This document shows positions 21,603-32,075 of a stretch of 64,000 bases of DNA, piece after piece; position 1 is the stretch's first letter; each line of letters opens with the position of its first letter. The DNA is from Nelumbo lutea (taxonomy: Eukaryota; Streptophyta; Magnoliopsida; Proteales; Nelumbonaceae), in NCBI GenBank assembly GCA_022828595.1, contig JAKGHH010000002.1:69226383-69290382 (forward strand). The letters are read 5' to 3'. A program made the position numbers and the translations under genes. The notes beneath the pieces are model-generated. The model saw only the letters and a list, made by a program, of their open reading frames with translations, was not told the origin of the DNA and searched no databases.

Positions 21603-23497
21603 ATGTCTGTGTACTCATGGGACGGTAACCAGGGCGAGGTCCCCTCGAGCTCGGGGGGAGCTTGGGGTTTCCCCAAAGGGCGGTCTTTGGAGGCTCGGGA
21701 AGCCTCCGGTAACTTGGCTTCCACTTCTCGGGGTCAGGTGCCGGATAGCTTCGGCTCTTCCTCCATGTCTATGGAGAGACTTCAGGCCCTAGTCTTTCAT
21801 TACAACCTCCCCAGGGATCTTATTTATAGCCTCTCATTCGGAAACTATCCCTAGGAACACAATCACGATGAGATCATGATTTTTGAAGAGTAGCTCGTGG
21901 CTGGTCTCCGACTCCCTCTACACCCTCTGATAGTGGAGGTTCTTTCCCACTTCAATGTCACCATAGACCAACTACACCCGAACTCTGTTCGAAACTTGGT
22001 GGGGACTATTTCCCTGTTCTTTAAGTATTGTCTTCCTCTTTCCCTCAATACCTTTGCCTCTATCTTGTCAATTAAGAATGCCTCCCCCGGAGCCCCTTCA
22101 GACAGGCGCTCTTACTATTTTTCCCCCCGTCCCGGCTTCAAGCTTCTTCACGAGTTGCCGAACAGGATCCCGACTTGGAAACAGGGTTATTTTGTAGTTT
22201 GCAACCCCGAGTGGTGGCCCTTTTCGACCCACTGAAGGGCCACTATCCAGGATCCGGGCGTTACTTTGGACCCAAGGGTTCGGGAGACGCTGCAGTCTTG
22301 GGCGGAGATTGGCTTCCTCTTCTCAGACTACTTGTCTAAGGATAAGCTCGTGCAGGCCGGCCTAAGCCTCGGTAGGTTACCTTTAGGTCGCCTTCTTTTT
22401 TTGTTTTTGCCACCTGGTCTAGTGCCTTATGATTCTTGCAGCCAACATGTCTGGTGTGGATGCATGTCGCCTGTTGTCGAGCAACCAAAAGCGTAGGACG
22501 AAGAGGTCGTGCCCCGACCAAGCGTCCACTTCTACGGCCACCAAGTTCAAGGCTGTGAACCCAGCCTTTGTTCCAGTGCCGGAGGTCCCACTTGTGTCGT
22601 TCGAGGGAGTAGCCGCAGGAGGCGGCGAAGAAGAAGAGGTCCCACCCCATGAGCAGTACCCTCCGGCTGCACGGTCCGACCCCACCGTCTTCCCATGGTT
22701 CCCTACCAAGGGGAGGGACAAAAGCATCACCAACTTCCCCGTGGCCTCGCGGAGGATCCGACAGGAAGTCAGTCATGAGGAGATTGCGGACTGGGCTGGG
22801 ATGCACCCTAGGCAGCTCTTCAAGCTGACCTCGTCTCACTGCATGGTGGTAAGTGCCTGCTTCTTCCCTTTTTCTCCCCCCCCCCTTTTTTTTACTTACC
22901 TCGGCTTTCTATTGGTAGCTGAACTCCGCCATCCACGCCATGGCCTGTCAGACTGCTATTCACTCCCAGGATGCCACCAACCAGAGGTCGAAAGTGTGGA
23001 GGCTCCAACACAAGCTTAACCAAGCCCGAGGTGAGGTCCTCCAGGCTCAGAAGGGGAGCAAGGCCCAGGAGCTGCTCATTAAGGACCAAGAAGCGCAGAT
23101 CTCCCGATTGTTTGAGGAGAGCACCCGTTACAGGGAGAAGTCTTCGAGGGTGACGGCAGAGAGGAAACTTCTTCGTCAGCAGGTCCAGAGCTTGGATTCC
23201 ATGCTCCACGAGCATACCCGGAACTTCGACGCCGCGGTGGAGGAAGAGCGGGCTAAGGTGGTGGAGGACTTTAAAGAGTCCCAACAGTTCCATGACCTCT
23301 AGGTTGAGTTCGGCTCGAAGTCCTACCGCTCGGGGTTCAAACTTTGCCGATGGCTGGTCACGAAGAAGTTATCCGGCCTTAACCTTGAAGGCGTAACAAT
23401 GAAGGACCTGGCCTCAGACACGGCGGACATTGCGGAGGAGGAGGAGCCTGACTCCCTGGAGGAGAGCAATGAGGACGTAGAGGTGGTGGGACCTTGA
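21603..23497 (+). pseudogene. Antisense intron-containing gene of the gypsy element (Transposase_28-like), broken
   Basis: Three exons join in frame: 21603-22371, 22442-22848 and 22919-23497 (585 codons). Introns are 70 bp each with GTAGGT/GCAG and GTAAGT/GTAG borders, and the phases (1, then 0) agree. The region around residues 97-210 (LVAGLRLPLHPLIVEVL, then a WWPF motif) resembles the Pfam family called putative gypsy-type transposon (Transposase_28), recognised from memory. Exon 2 has an acidic GGGEEEE stretch. Exon 3, from about residue 419 to 515, is a strong coiled coil rich in Glu, Lys, Gln and Arg, and the C-terminus is acidic. In-frame stops at residues 84, 97, 211 and 520 show that this copy is dead. 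Function in the family is unknown. The start at 21603 was chosen as the first ATG in frame after the TATA box. Confidence 0.75.
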
Positions 23498-23959
23498 GGC
23501 TGGTTGCTCTTTTTTCTTCTGAATGAATGAATCTTTGAAGTGGTTGTTCCCGGGTGGCTAAGCCCGGTTCTCTTTTTTCTTTTTGCCTTGATGTACTCTC
23601 CCAGGCTGTTAGGCCCAATTTTTTTTATAAGAACTAGTAATGAAATGTTCCTCTCTTTTTTTGCTAAGTGTTGTGTGATTTACTCTTTTTCTGAAGTGAC
23701 TATTTCACTTGAACTGAGCTAAGTACCTAAAGTGGGGTTTCTCGACTATCGTCACCTTGAGCTGTCTCCTCGTACTTAGTAGGGGTGATTTTATGATGTA
23801 CACTGATGTGAACAACATAGTAAGGCATATGCCCGACCTATCTACACCTTGGTTACTGAAGTTGAAGTCGGTTGTCCCTAACGGGTCTAACTTGTATACT
23901 GGGGTGGGCTATGCATCATAGGATTCACACCCGAGTTGCCTATGGCTTTGGTATTAATA
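23498..23959. other. Gypsy interior between antisense gene and tandem array
   Basis: T-rich stretches (23500-23700) could hold the 3' end of the plus-strand gene. No coding sequence is seen on either strand. Confidence 0.4.
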
Positions 23960-24290
23960 CTTAGCTTATGCCGAAGAAGTGGTTAGGTCTTATACGATGC
24001 CGAGGTCTTCGTTAGCTCGGCATTTTAGCCCTTAGGCTGGGGGAGTGACATATAGTCCACTTTCCTAGAGTTCACCCATGCCGAAGAGGCGACTGGGTCT
24101 TATAATGCTGAGGTCTTTTGTTAGCTCGGCGTATTGGCCCTTAGGCTCTAGGAGCGACTACGACCCACCCCCTTCTGGAGTTCGCCCATGCCGAAGAGGC
24201 GACTGGGTCTTATAGTGCCGAGGTCTTTTGTTAGCTTGGCATGTTGGCCCTTAGGCTCTAGGAGCGACTCAGTCCACTCAGCTCGATGAT
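23960..24290. repeat. Tandem array of about 110 bp units (three units)
   Basis: Units carry ATGCCGAAGAGGCGACTGGG (near 23970 in a diverged form, 24080 and 24190) and a CCCTTAGGCTC block. The GAGGCGAC / GGGTCTTA core and the TAGGCT block are shared with the 89-91 bp units at 8882-9710, so the two arrays are homologous. Confidence 0.8.
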
Positions 24291-24479
24291 TACAGGTAAT
24301 ATTGCCTTAAGTTGACAATATTCCATGCCCGAGTTACTTGTTTCCCTTCTAGGGTTTCGAGCTCATACGTTCCTGCCTGAGCACCCGCTTTACTCGGTAG
24401 GGTCCTTCCTAATTTGGCCCAAGCTTACCAACACCAGGCCCAAGCACCATAACTTTACGAAAGACCAGATCTCCAACGC

Positions 24480-25300
24480 GGACGTTCCACTTCTTGACCC
24501 TGGCATTATAGACGTAGCGTGGGAACCTCAATCTCAGCTGGGATGACTGTTTTAGTGCCATAAGTGAGGTTGAAGGGAGTCTCGCCTGTCGCGGTCTTTA
24601 TCGTGGTCTGATAAGCCCATAGTACACTGGGTAGCTCGTCTACCCATAGTCCCTTATCTCGGTCGAGGCGTGCCTTTAGTCCGCGAAGAATGGCTCTATT
24701 CGTGACCTCCGCTTGGCCGTTTTCTTGAGGGTGTGCCATCGAGGTGAAATTTTGTTGAAGTCTCATATCTTTGCACCAGTTCTGGAATTTAATATCCTCA
24801 AACTGCTTACCATTGTCATAGATCAGTACTCAGGGTAGTTCGAAATGGCACACTATATTATTCCAGAAGAAGTTCTGCACATTCCGCATTATGATCATTG
24901 TGAGAGGTTCAACTTCTACCACTTAGTGAAATAATCAACTACTACCACTAAGAACCTCCTCTACCCTGTCGCTGGTGGAAATGGTCCGAGTATATCGATC
25001 CCCCGCTGTGCGAAAGGACACGGGCTGGTGAGATACTTCAGGTCGGCGGCAGACTGGTGGGGGATGTTGGCATGCTTCTAGCACTTGTCACATCTTCTAA
25101 CGAGCTCGATCACATCTGCCTTCATTGTTGGCCAGTAGCATCCCTGTCGTAGCGCTTTTTGGGCGAGAGCCCTACCCCCCAAGTGTCCACCGCACAGGCC
25201 CTCATGAGTGTTGCGGAGCACGAGCTCGGGTTTGGAAGGTCACAAGCAGCACAGATAGGGGAGCATGTAAGACTTTCGGTACAGTCGTTCGTCTATCATG
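24480..25300 (-). pseudogene. Gypsy integrase, decayed
   Basis: Right to left the minus strand reads GCYWPTMKAD near 25140, a zinc-finger remnant RRCDKC, then the catalytic core with GIDILGPFPPATG near 24990. YDNGKQFEDIKF near 24820 and HPQENGQAEVTNRAILRGLK near 24740 complete the D, D and E blocks. It continues through LWAYQTT and TGETPFNLTYG to about 24510. The family role is insertion of the element's DNA. Internal stops and frameshifts are present. Confidence 0.82.
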
Positions 25301-25392
25301 ACGTATTTGGCCGCCTAGAGCTCTACCCTTCTGGCGGCATTACGATCCGCAGGGAGGGTCCCAGGCAGTAGGAAGCTCGCAAGCGTGTCAAT

Positions 25393-25974
25393 CTAGCTCG
25401 GCTCTGCTTGCTCGACAGGACTGACCTCCCCTGCCCCCCCCCCCCCGAGAAAGCTAGGCCGAGGCAAGTTCTCCATGTACACAATTCTCATGGTATTATC
25501 ACTGGTGCTGGCTAATTGGGATAGGGCGTCGGCCTCAACGTTCTCTGATCTCGGGATTTGCTTGATGAAGTGTGACTGGAAGTTGAGCAGAGCCTCTCTA
25601 ACTTTGGCTAAGTAGGCGATCATGGTTGGCTTGCGAGCTTCATATCCACATGCAACTTGGTTGACCACGAGTTGAAAATCACTACAGATGACGATGTGCT
25701 TAGCTTTCACTTCGTTCGCTAGAGCCAGCCCAGCTATTAACGCCTCATACTCCTTTTCATTGTTGGACACCGCAAACTCGAAGTGTAGCGCGTACTCTAG
25801 TTTCACACCGCTTGGCCCATATAGAACGATTCTAGCTCCGTTGCCCTGCTGGTTTGACGAGCCATCCACGTGAAGGATTTAGGGCTCCTCATCCCAGTTC
25901 GGGTTCGATCTCACTAAGAGAGAAGCCGCACTGGTTGCTTCCTCACGGTGCTCGAGCTCAACAGGCCTGGGGAC
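25393..25974 (-). pseudogene. Second (Tat-type) RNase H domain
   Basis: The domain starts near 25880 with VDGSSNQQGNGARIVL and includes FAVSNNEKEYEALIAGLALA, ICSDFQLVVNQ and IPRSENVEADALSQLA. These correspond to the D, E, D and late acidic positions of RNase H. This extra domain of archaeal/plant RNase H type is typical of Tat elements. A poly(C) run at about 25434-25446 marks its C-terminal edge. A hAT MITE separates it from the upstream RT/RNase H segment. Confidence 0.82.
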
Positions 25975-26517
25975 TAGGGGTGTTCACTGGTATGGTTGGG
26001 TCGGTTTATTGGGGTTTTCCCAACCGACCCGACCTGGTCGGGTTACCTAAGGTGGAAACCGAAACCGACCCACTGATAGGCCAAACCGACCTAATTGGTT
26101 TGAGTTGGGTTGGGTCGGTTTGGGTCGGTTTCAGTTTTGCTCCTATACAAAAGGACACCTAATTGAATTCTAATTGTAATTGCCTAATGGGTTGCCTATT
26201 TGGTGTAAAAGATTATAAAAGGTTAGAAACCATGATAGATTGCCTATTCTAATTGTAATTGCCTAATGGGCCTTCTAGTTATAGTTAAGTAGAAAACTAC
26301 TCAAACTAAGAACTACCGAACTAGTAGAAGACTAGTTCGGTTCGAGTTGGGTTGGTTTCGATTTTCACACAAGAAAACCGAAACCGACCCGACATATTGA
26401 ATTATATATTTGCCCAACCTGAAACTGACCGGTACTGATGAAAACCCGGCCGACTCGGGTTAGATCGATCCGGGTTGGTCGGTTTGGTCGGGTTGGGCAT
26501 TCTTATGAACAACCCTA
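25975..26517. mobile_element. hAT-type MITE inside the gypsy pol region, 543 bp
   Basis: Left TAGGGGTGTTCA and right TGAACAACCCTA form terminal inverted repeats. CTGGGGAC (25967-25974) and TTAGGGAC (26518-26525) are an 8 bp target duplication with two mismatches. The body is rich in CCGACCC / GGGTCGG. It splits the link between the two RNase H domains of the gypsy element. Confidence 0.8.
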
Positions 26518-26525
26518 TTAGGGAC

Positions 26526-27900
26526 TTCGGTGTTGAAAGTGCATTCTGCGACAAAGTTGGCTAAGGCTTGGGCTTTGATAGCAGTTTGCGGCTTGTACTA
26601 GAGGTCATACTCGCTGAGTTCGATGGCCCACTTCGTCAACCTACCAGAGACCTCAGGCTTGAGCAAGACTTGCCTCAAATGCTTATTGGTGAGGACAACG
26701 ATAGTATGAGCTTGATAATACGGGTGAAGCTTCCGAGCTACAACAACTAGAGCATACGCCAATTTTTTGATCTCTGGATACCTCGTCTCTGCACCCTGCA
26801 ACACTTTGCTAACATAGTAGATAGGTCATTGGACCCGGTCTACTTCTCTTATCAGTACCGAGCTGACCACCTCGTCACTTGCAAAGAGGTACAACTCCAA
26901 AACATCACCCTCCTCAGGTCGGGTTAAGACTGGGATACTGGCGAGGTACCTTTTGAGCTCATCAAACGTGAGTTGACACTCATCAATCCATTCAAAGCCT
27001 TTGCTTTTAATCGCCTTAAAGAAAGACAGGCAGCAATCTGCCGATTTGGAGATGAGGCAGCTAAGGGCAGCTATATGGCCATTCAACTTTTGAACCTCCT
27101 TCAATTTTCGGGGTGGTCTCATATCTAGGGTAGCCTTAATTTTATCCGGGTTGGCCTCAATGCCATGCCGGTTGACGATGTACCCTAGGAATTTACCCGA
27201 AGTGACACCGAAGGCCCACTTGTTTGGGTTTAGTTTCATGTTAAACTTACGCAAAATTTTGAAAACAGAATGCAAATCTTTTACTAAATCATGTGTAAAT
27301 TTAGTCTTGATGACTATGTCGTCTACGTAACATTCCACTTTTCTATCAATTAATGGCTCGAATAATTTATTTACATGTCTTTGAAAGGTAGTCTTGACAT
27401 TTTCAGTCCAAAGGGCATGACCTTGTAACAGTATAGGCCTAGTTTAGTTATAAAAGCTGTTTTTTCTTTGTCAGCAGGGTCCTTTCTTATCTAGTTATAG
27501 CCCGAGTAGGCATCTAGGAAACTCAGCAACTCATGCCTAAGGTCGCATCCACCAGGTGGTCAATCTTGGGGAGTGGGAAGCAATCCTTCGGACAAGCTCG
27601 GTTCAGGTCGGTATAATCAACGCACATGCGCCATTTACCATTGGCCTTCTTTACCAGGACTGGGTTGGCTACCTAGCTCGGGTAATGGACCTCTCTGATA
27701 AAGTCGATTGCGAGGAGCTTCCTGACCTCCTCGTCAACTGCTCTCCAATGCTTCGGGGCTAAGTTGCGTTTCTTCTGTATAACGGGCCTAACTACAGGAT
27801 CAGTATTTAGCCTATGAGTTATGATGCTAGGGTCTATGTCGGGCATCTCTGTCGCGAACCATGCAAAAACATCTAGATTGCCTGCCAAGTTGCCGGAGTC
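26526..27900 (-). pseudogene. Gypsy reverse transcriptase and first RNase H
   Basis: From the right, TEMPDIDPSIITHRL (about 27850) and VRKLLAIDFIREVHYPS (about 27700) are the typical RT entry. YVDDIVIKT near 27320 is the catalytic motif, followed by LNPNKWAFGVTSGKFLGYIV and RPEEGDVLELYLF. The first RNase H reads ETRYPEIKKLAYALV and HTIVVLTNKHLRQVL (about 26790-26680). The link to the second RNase H ends FVAECTFNTEVP at the MITE. Stops break the frame in several places, for example near 27425-27540. Confidence 0.88.
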
Positions 27901-27954
27901 GACGTTACGACGAGCGCATCATCATGGGGGGAGTGGACCCCGTGCACGTCGTCC

Positions 27955-29911
27955 TTAGTGAAGAAGATCGGGTCTTCTGTCCTTGGCCGCTTTAGGGGGT
28001 TCTGCTCCTCCCTTCCTACCTCTCGAGCTGAAATCCGAGCTGCAGCCGAAGTGTAGCCTAATGATCGAACCTTCGACGATCACATGAATAGTCCCCCGAA
28101 CTGGTCTCTCTTCAGGGGGCTGCTGTTGCGGCTGCTCTGCTTGCCTGCTGCTGGGCTCGGGAGTATCTCTACCCTGCTCCCCTTGCTGACCTGCCTTATT
28201 ACTACTGTTTTGTACAAAATTTCTTAAGTATCCACGACGGATAAGCTCTTCTATCTCATCGCGGAGGTTCTTACAATTCTCGGTACTATGACCATGATCT
28301 TTATGAAAACTACAATACATATTCTTATTTCATACATTGGGGTCCCCTTTCAGTCGGGTTGGCCACTTCACATACGGGGCATCTTTGATCGCCATAAGGA
28401 TCTCGGCCCACTTCACGTTCAGAGGTGTGTAGTCAGTCCTTTCTGCTGGAGGAGCTCGGAAAGGCTATCCTGGCCTTGCCCCCCGAGCTGGGTCTTTTTT
28501 CTTCTTGTTGTCCCCTTGGATCGAGGACTCACCTTCCCTTTTCCTTTTCTCAGGCACACTTTCATTTTTCTAGTTGATCTCCTCCTCTGTTCCTATGAAC
28601 TGGTCCACGAGCTTGAGGAACTCGGTTAGAGTCTTGGGCTGATTGACCACCACATGCCACTTGAACTCTTTGTGCGTGATGCCTCTCTTGGCTGCTGTAA
28701 GCCACACTACGGGGTCCGGGTCGGGTATCTGTAAACAAGCATCATTGAACCGCTTGATGTAACTCTAGATGGACTCTCCTTCCCTCTGGACTATGCCAAG
28801 GAGACTCTCCTAGATTCTTGGGCACCGCTTGCTGGTGACAAAATGGGAGGTAAAGAGTTGCACGAACTGCACCCATCATTTTATTGACCCGGGCGCAAGG
28901 TTCCTGTACCATGTGCGGGCTACTCCTTACCTGTCCAAGGCATAGACGTGGTCATTTGAATCGAACGATCCATCATACTTGTCCAAGGGAGGAAGCTTGA
29001 AGTCCTTTGGCATAGGGACAGCTAGAAGTTTTGGAGACAGGGGGGACAGCACTGAGAGGAGCGGAGTGGTTTTCACTTCATCCAAGCTCACCTCTTCCTT
29101 ACCCTTGAGCTTGGGCAGGTTGTGAGTGGCAGTTCGGCAAGCTCGGTAGCGTCTCCGCTGCTTCGTTGGCTCGGCATTAGTAATGCTTGCTTCTGTGTTG
29201 CCGAGCTCGATGGACCCAGGAAGGGGCTCGGATTGTTGCTGATGGTTGTGAACTGAAGGGCCTTGTCTATAGTTCGCGGCCAGGACCTCGAACTGGTTCT
29301 CAACGAGTGGGAGCTCGAACTGTGAAGGTCGAGGCGATGCAGGTTTGATTGGCTGAGAGGCCCCTGACCTGACTACAGGCTATGAGGTGGGCGAAGTAAC
29401 TTGTCTTTCCCTCCTACCGTGAGATGAGACCTAACTCCCGAGAGGGTTCTGAGTTCGGGAGGTCTCTCCTCGGCAGGGAAACGCCCGCTGCGACAACGGG
29501 GTTGGGCCTGTGGTGTAGCAGGGTGTCGAGGTGGAACTTATTGTTGATGTTGAGGCAACGGTGGAAACTATTGCTGGTACTGTTGTTGGTAGACGTGCTG
29601 AAGCATTTGCTACTGGTATAGCTAGAACTGGTGGACCTGCTGCATTTGAGCTTGCATAGTTCGCACGCAGTGTACCAAGTTTTCTAGCTGGTTCTGTCCG
29701 GCCACCGGGAGAACTGACGGTTTTGCAAAGGTCACCTCCATCGGCGAAGGGATGGAGCATTTACTGGCGCCATGACCTAAGGCGCACTCAGGGTAGGGAC
29801 TCCGTCCGCGGAGAGCGGTATAGTGAACTGGCCAATTCAGACGGTAGGGAGCTGAGGTGATTCCCTGTCTTACTGAAAGTTGCGATGTTTGGTGTAGGAA
29901 GGCCTTTTGAA
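27955..29911 (-). pseudogene. Gypsy gag and protease region, decayed
   Basis: On the minus strand the segments FTSHFVTSKRCPRI (near 28850), LTEFLKLVDQFIGTEEEIN (near 28600) and [18 protein letters not shown] (near 28300) are the expected gag core and zinc-knuckle region of plant gypsy elements. The knuckle C-x2-H-x3-H-x4-C layout is readable. The N-terminal third (29.9-29.1 kb) is rich in Ser, Pro and Gln and weakly conserved. Protease is not clearly recognised between 28.2 and 27.9 kb. Multiple stops are present. Confidence 0.75.
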
Positions 29912-29935
29912 GCGGTTCCCACATACGGCGACAAA
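29912..29935 (-). other. Primer-binding-site region of the Tat-like element
   Basis: Next to the 5' LTR the minus strand reads TTTGTCGCCGTATGTGGGAA, a diverged form of the site at 10131-10151. Confidence 0.6.
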
Positions 29936-30823
29936 TGATGTAGCGCAATCTGGTCACTCCTAGCTGGTAGGGGCCTCGCTCCTAGCTGGCAACGAACAAC
30001 ACCTGAGGAGGAGAAGAAGATGAAGGATTCCCAGAGAGCTCGCTTGACGGGAACACTTTGATGCTTAAGTTAGAACTCGGTGGAGAGCTTAGAGAGTAGT
30101 AAAGGAAAATGAGCTAAGAGTGGAGATGCGCACTTCGTCAAAAATTCCCCTTTGCCCCTTGGAAATCAGGGCCTTTATATACCAGTTGGGAGACAACCTA
30201 CAGGCACGACGCTGCCAAGTGGGAGACAAGGGAGCAGCCTTTTGAATTGACAGGCGTTGCACCGTTAGATGAGGGACGCGGGAGCAGTCTGGCAGGTATG
30301 GTTTTGTCATATGAGAAACTTCCCGTAGAATGCCGAGCCGCCCCGTAGCGAGCTACTCTGTGACGAGCTACTGGTGGCATGCCGAGGTGATTTTGCCTGA
30401 GGCGAGTTGTCTTCAAGGTGGCCCACTTGCTTGGGCATGGAGCGAACTTGTTGTTCTAGTTCACGAACTGGGATGAACTTAACTCGGAGTGCAGCTCGAG
30501 GCATCGGTGGTGAGCTCCTCGGGGTTGTCAGGCTGGCACCTGTGTCAAGCAGCCAGGTTGGTGCTTGTGTCAGGTGGCGGGTCGGGGTCTGGGCCAGGTT
30601 GTCAGGTTGGCGCCTGTCAGGCCGCCAGGTCGGTGCCTGGGCCAGGCTGCCACCTCGTGCCAGGCCGCGCCTGTGTCAAGCTAAGGGTGAATTGCCTGTG
30701 GCGGGCTATCTGTGGTGAGCTGCCCATGGCTAGCTCGAGCTGTCTAGTTGTCAAGAGGCTGCACAGTTGGCATGAGGTGCCAGGTATCACAATTTCACTA
30801 GAGGGCCAAATCCGCCCTCATCA
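29936..30823 (-). repeat. 5' LTR of the Tat-like element, mosaic
   Basis: On the plus strand 29936-30160 matches the 3' LTR start. The last 340 bases (about 30480-30823) instead match the LTR ends of the small gypsy element at 8320-8783: GGTGGTGAGCTCCTCG, repeated GGCGCCTG blocks, and GAGGGCCAAATCCGCCCTCA. Length is 888 bp against 746 bp for its partner. Confidence 0.8.
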
Positions 30824-31268
30824 AGTCATATTTTTTTTTCTTTTTTATAGTAAGAGAGAACAGACAGCTAAAAAATATAGCAAATGGACAATAAAGTTGT
30901 CTGCAAGGAGAATATAACTAAATTCCCATGGCATGGAGTCATAGACACTAAATCCTCAGCTTGTGACGAGTGACCCTTGCCACCAATCCAATCGAGATAC
31001 AATTACAACTGTTTTGATTAAAATAACCCAACAAAATAAAAAATAATGTAGGTAAGACTAAAACGTGTACATAATGTTGATGTGGTGCAATAATACAAAC
31101 AGGTGGTGAGAAAACTATCATCATACCAAACACTGCCTAGATGGTCCTTTGGGGCTTCGACTATCATAACTTATATCTGCTGAACATAAAATCCAGGAAA
31201 AATGAATTCCCTTTGTAATTTAAAAATCAAATATTTTTACAGAAAAAAAAATCAATACAATTAGATGA
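30824..31268. other. Intergenic, no gene seen
   Basis: AT-rich sequence with T and A runs; short frames only. Confidence 0.5.
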
Positions 31269-31549
31269 TTTCAAAGAACCATTCAACCTAAAAGCTTAAG
31301 TTGTTAGGAGAGGTCCTTGAATAGCTTGATATTCTCTAAAACGCTTACACGAAAGTCCATTGGGCTTGAAGTATGAACAAGCACAGGTCCACCATACCTT
31401 GGGCTGAAACTTAATTAATTATAATGGGGGTAATGACAATCGAACACTACACCACTTGGTCAAAGTGTCTCTGATACCATCTCAAAAAACCGTTCAACCT
31501 AAAATCTTAATTTATTAGAAGTCTTTGAATAGGTTGATATTCTCTAACA
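31269..31549 (-). mobile_element. TRIM (terminal-repeat retrotransposon in miniature), 281 bp
   Basis: Terminal direct repeats of about 70 bp lie at 31269-31341 and 31480-31549. On the minus strand the upstream repeat starts TGTTAGAGAATATCAA and ends TTTTTTGAGA. It is followed at once by TGGTATCAGAGAC (31479-31467), the usual initiator-Met tRNA primer site. GATGA flanks both sides (31264-31268 and 31550-31554) as a perfect 5 bp target duplication. The interior has no coding capacity. Confidence 0.88.
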
Positions 31550-31579
31550 GATGAATTAACCAGTTCCAAGATTGAATAA

Positions 31580-32075
31580 ATTTTTAAGGCTCTTGCTCGA
31601 ATGGTGGCAATTGTGCAATTGGTTGCATAGCTAAGAACCATCAAGGCAAAGTCCTAGAATCTAAAACTACTGGAAGTGGAACTTCGACTATCAATCTTGT
31701 AGAAGCTTAGACAGCTTGGGAAGCCATTAATATGGCTATCAACTATAGGGAGCAAAAAATCGTCATTGAAGGTGATTCTAAGATAGTTATCGACTGTGTC
31801 AAAGGTAGACTTGCACCTCCGTGGAGATTGGAGAGTGTCATCAAAGAAAGCCGAAATCTAGTGGACTTTTTCAACTTAAATATCAAATTCAAGCATGCGT
31901 ATTGGGAAGCAAATCTAGTGGTAGATTGATTAGCTCGTAAAGTTTTTTTCGGCAGGGGGTGATAGGGGTCTTAGTTTTAGTGATTTTATTTTCATTTGTG
32001 ATTCGGATGTAAGGGGAAAAACTACCCCCACGCTTGTGTAGTTAATCTTTTTCTATCAAAATAAATAAATAAATT
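31580..32075 (+). pseudogene. 5'-truncated LINE, RNase H and 3' end
   Basis: RNase H reads IVIEGDSKIVIDCVKG (about 31765) and FKHAYWEANLVVD with an upstream TAWEAI block, broken by a few stops. The 3' end reads CTACCCCCACGCTTGTGTAG and closes with ATCAAAATAAATAAATAAA as a tail. The same 3' end occurs at about 63540-63590. Upstream domains are missing, which is normal 5' truncation in target-primed reverse transcription. Confidence 0.75.

Larger units (their letters stand above)
20467..30823 (-). mobile_element. Ty3/gypsy element of Tat type, 10.4 kb, decayed
   Basis: LTR-like ends at 20467-21212 and 29936-30823 enclose gag (about 29.6-27.9 kb), RT/RNase H (27.9-26.5 kb), a second RNase H with VDGSSN (25.97-25.39 kb) and integrase (25.3-24.5 kb), all on the minus strand. 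A 110 bp tandem array and an oppositely oriented gene lie between integrase and the 3' LTR. The extra RNase H and the long 3' region with tandem repeats are characters of the Tat lineage. Flanking bases GAGCT and AGTCA do not match, and the two LTRs differ in their U3 part. Confidence 0.88.

Noticed and set aside
22336..22839. Minus-strand frames opposite exon 2 of the antisense gene
   Set aside because: They have no recognisable domain and overlap a spliced plus-strand coding model that explains the open frame.
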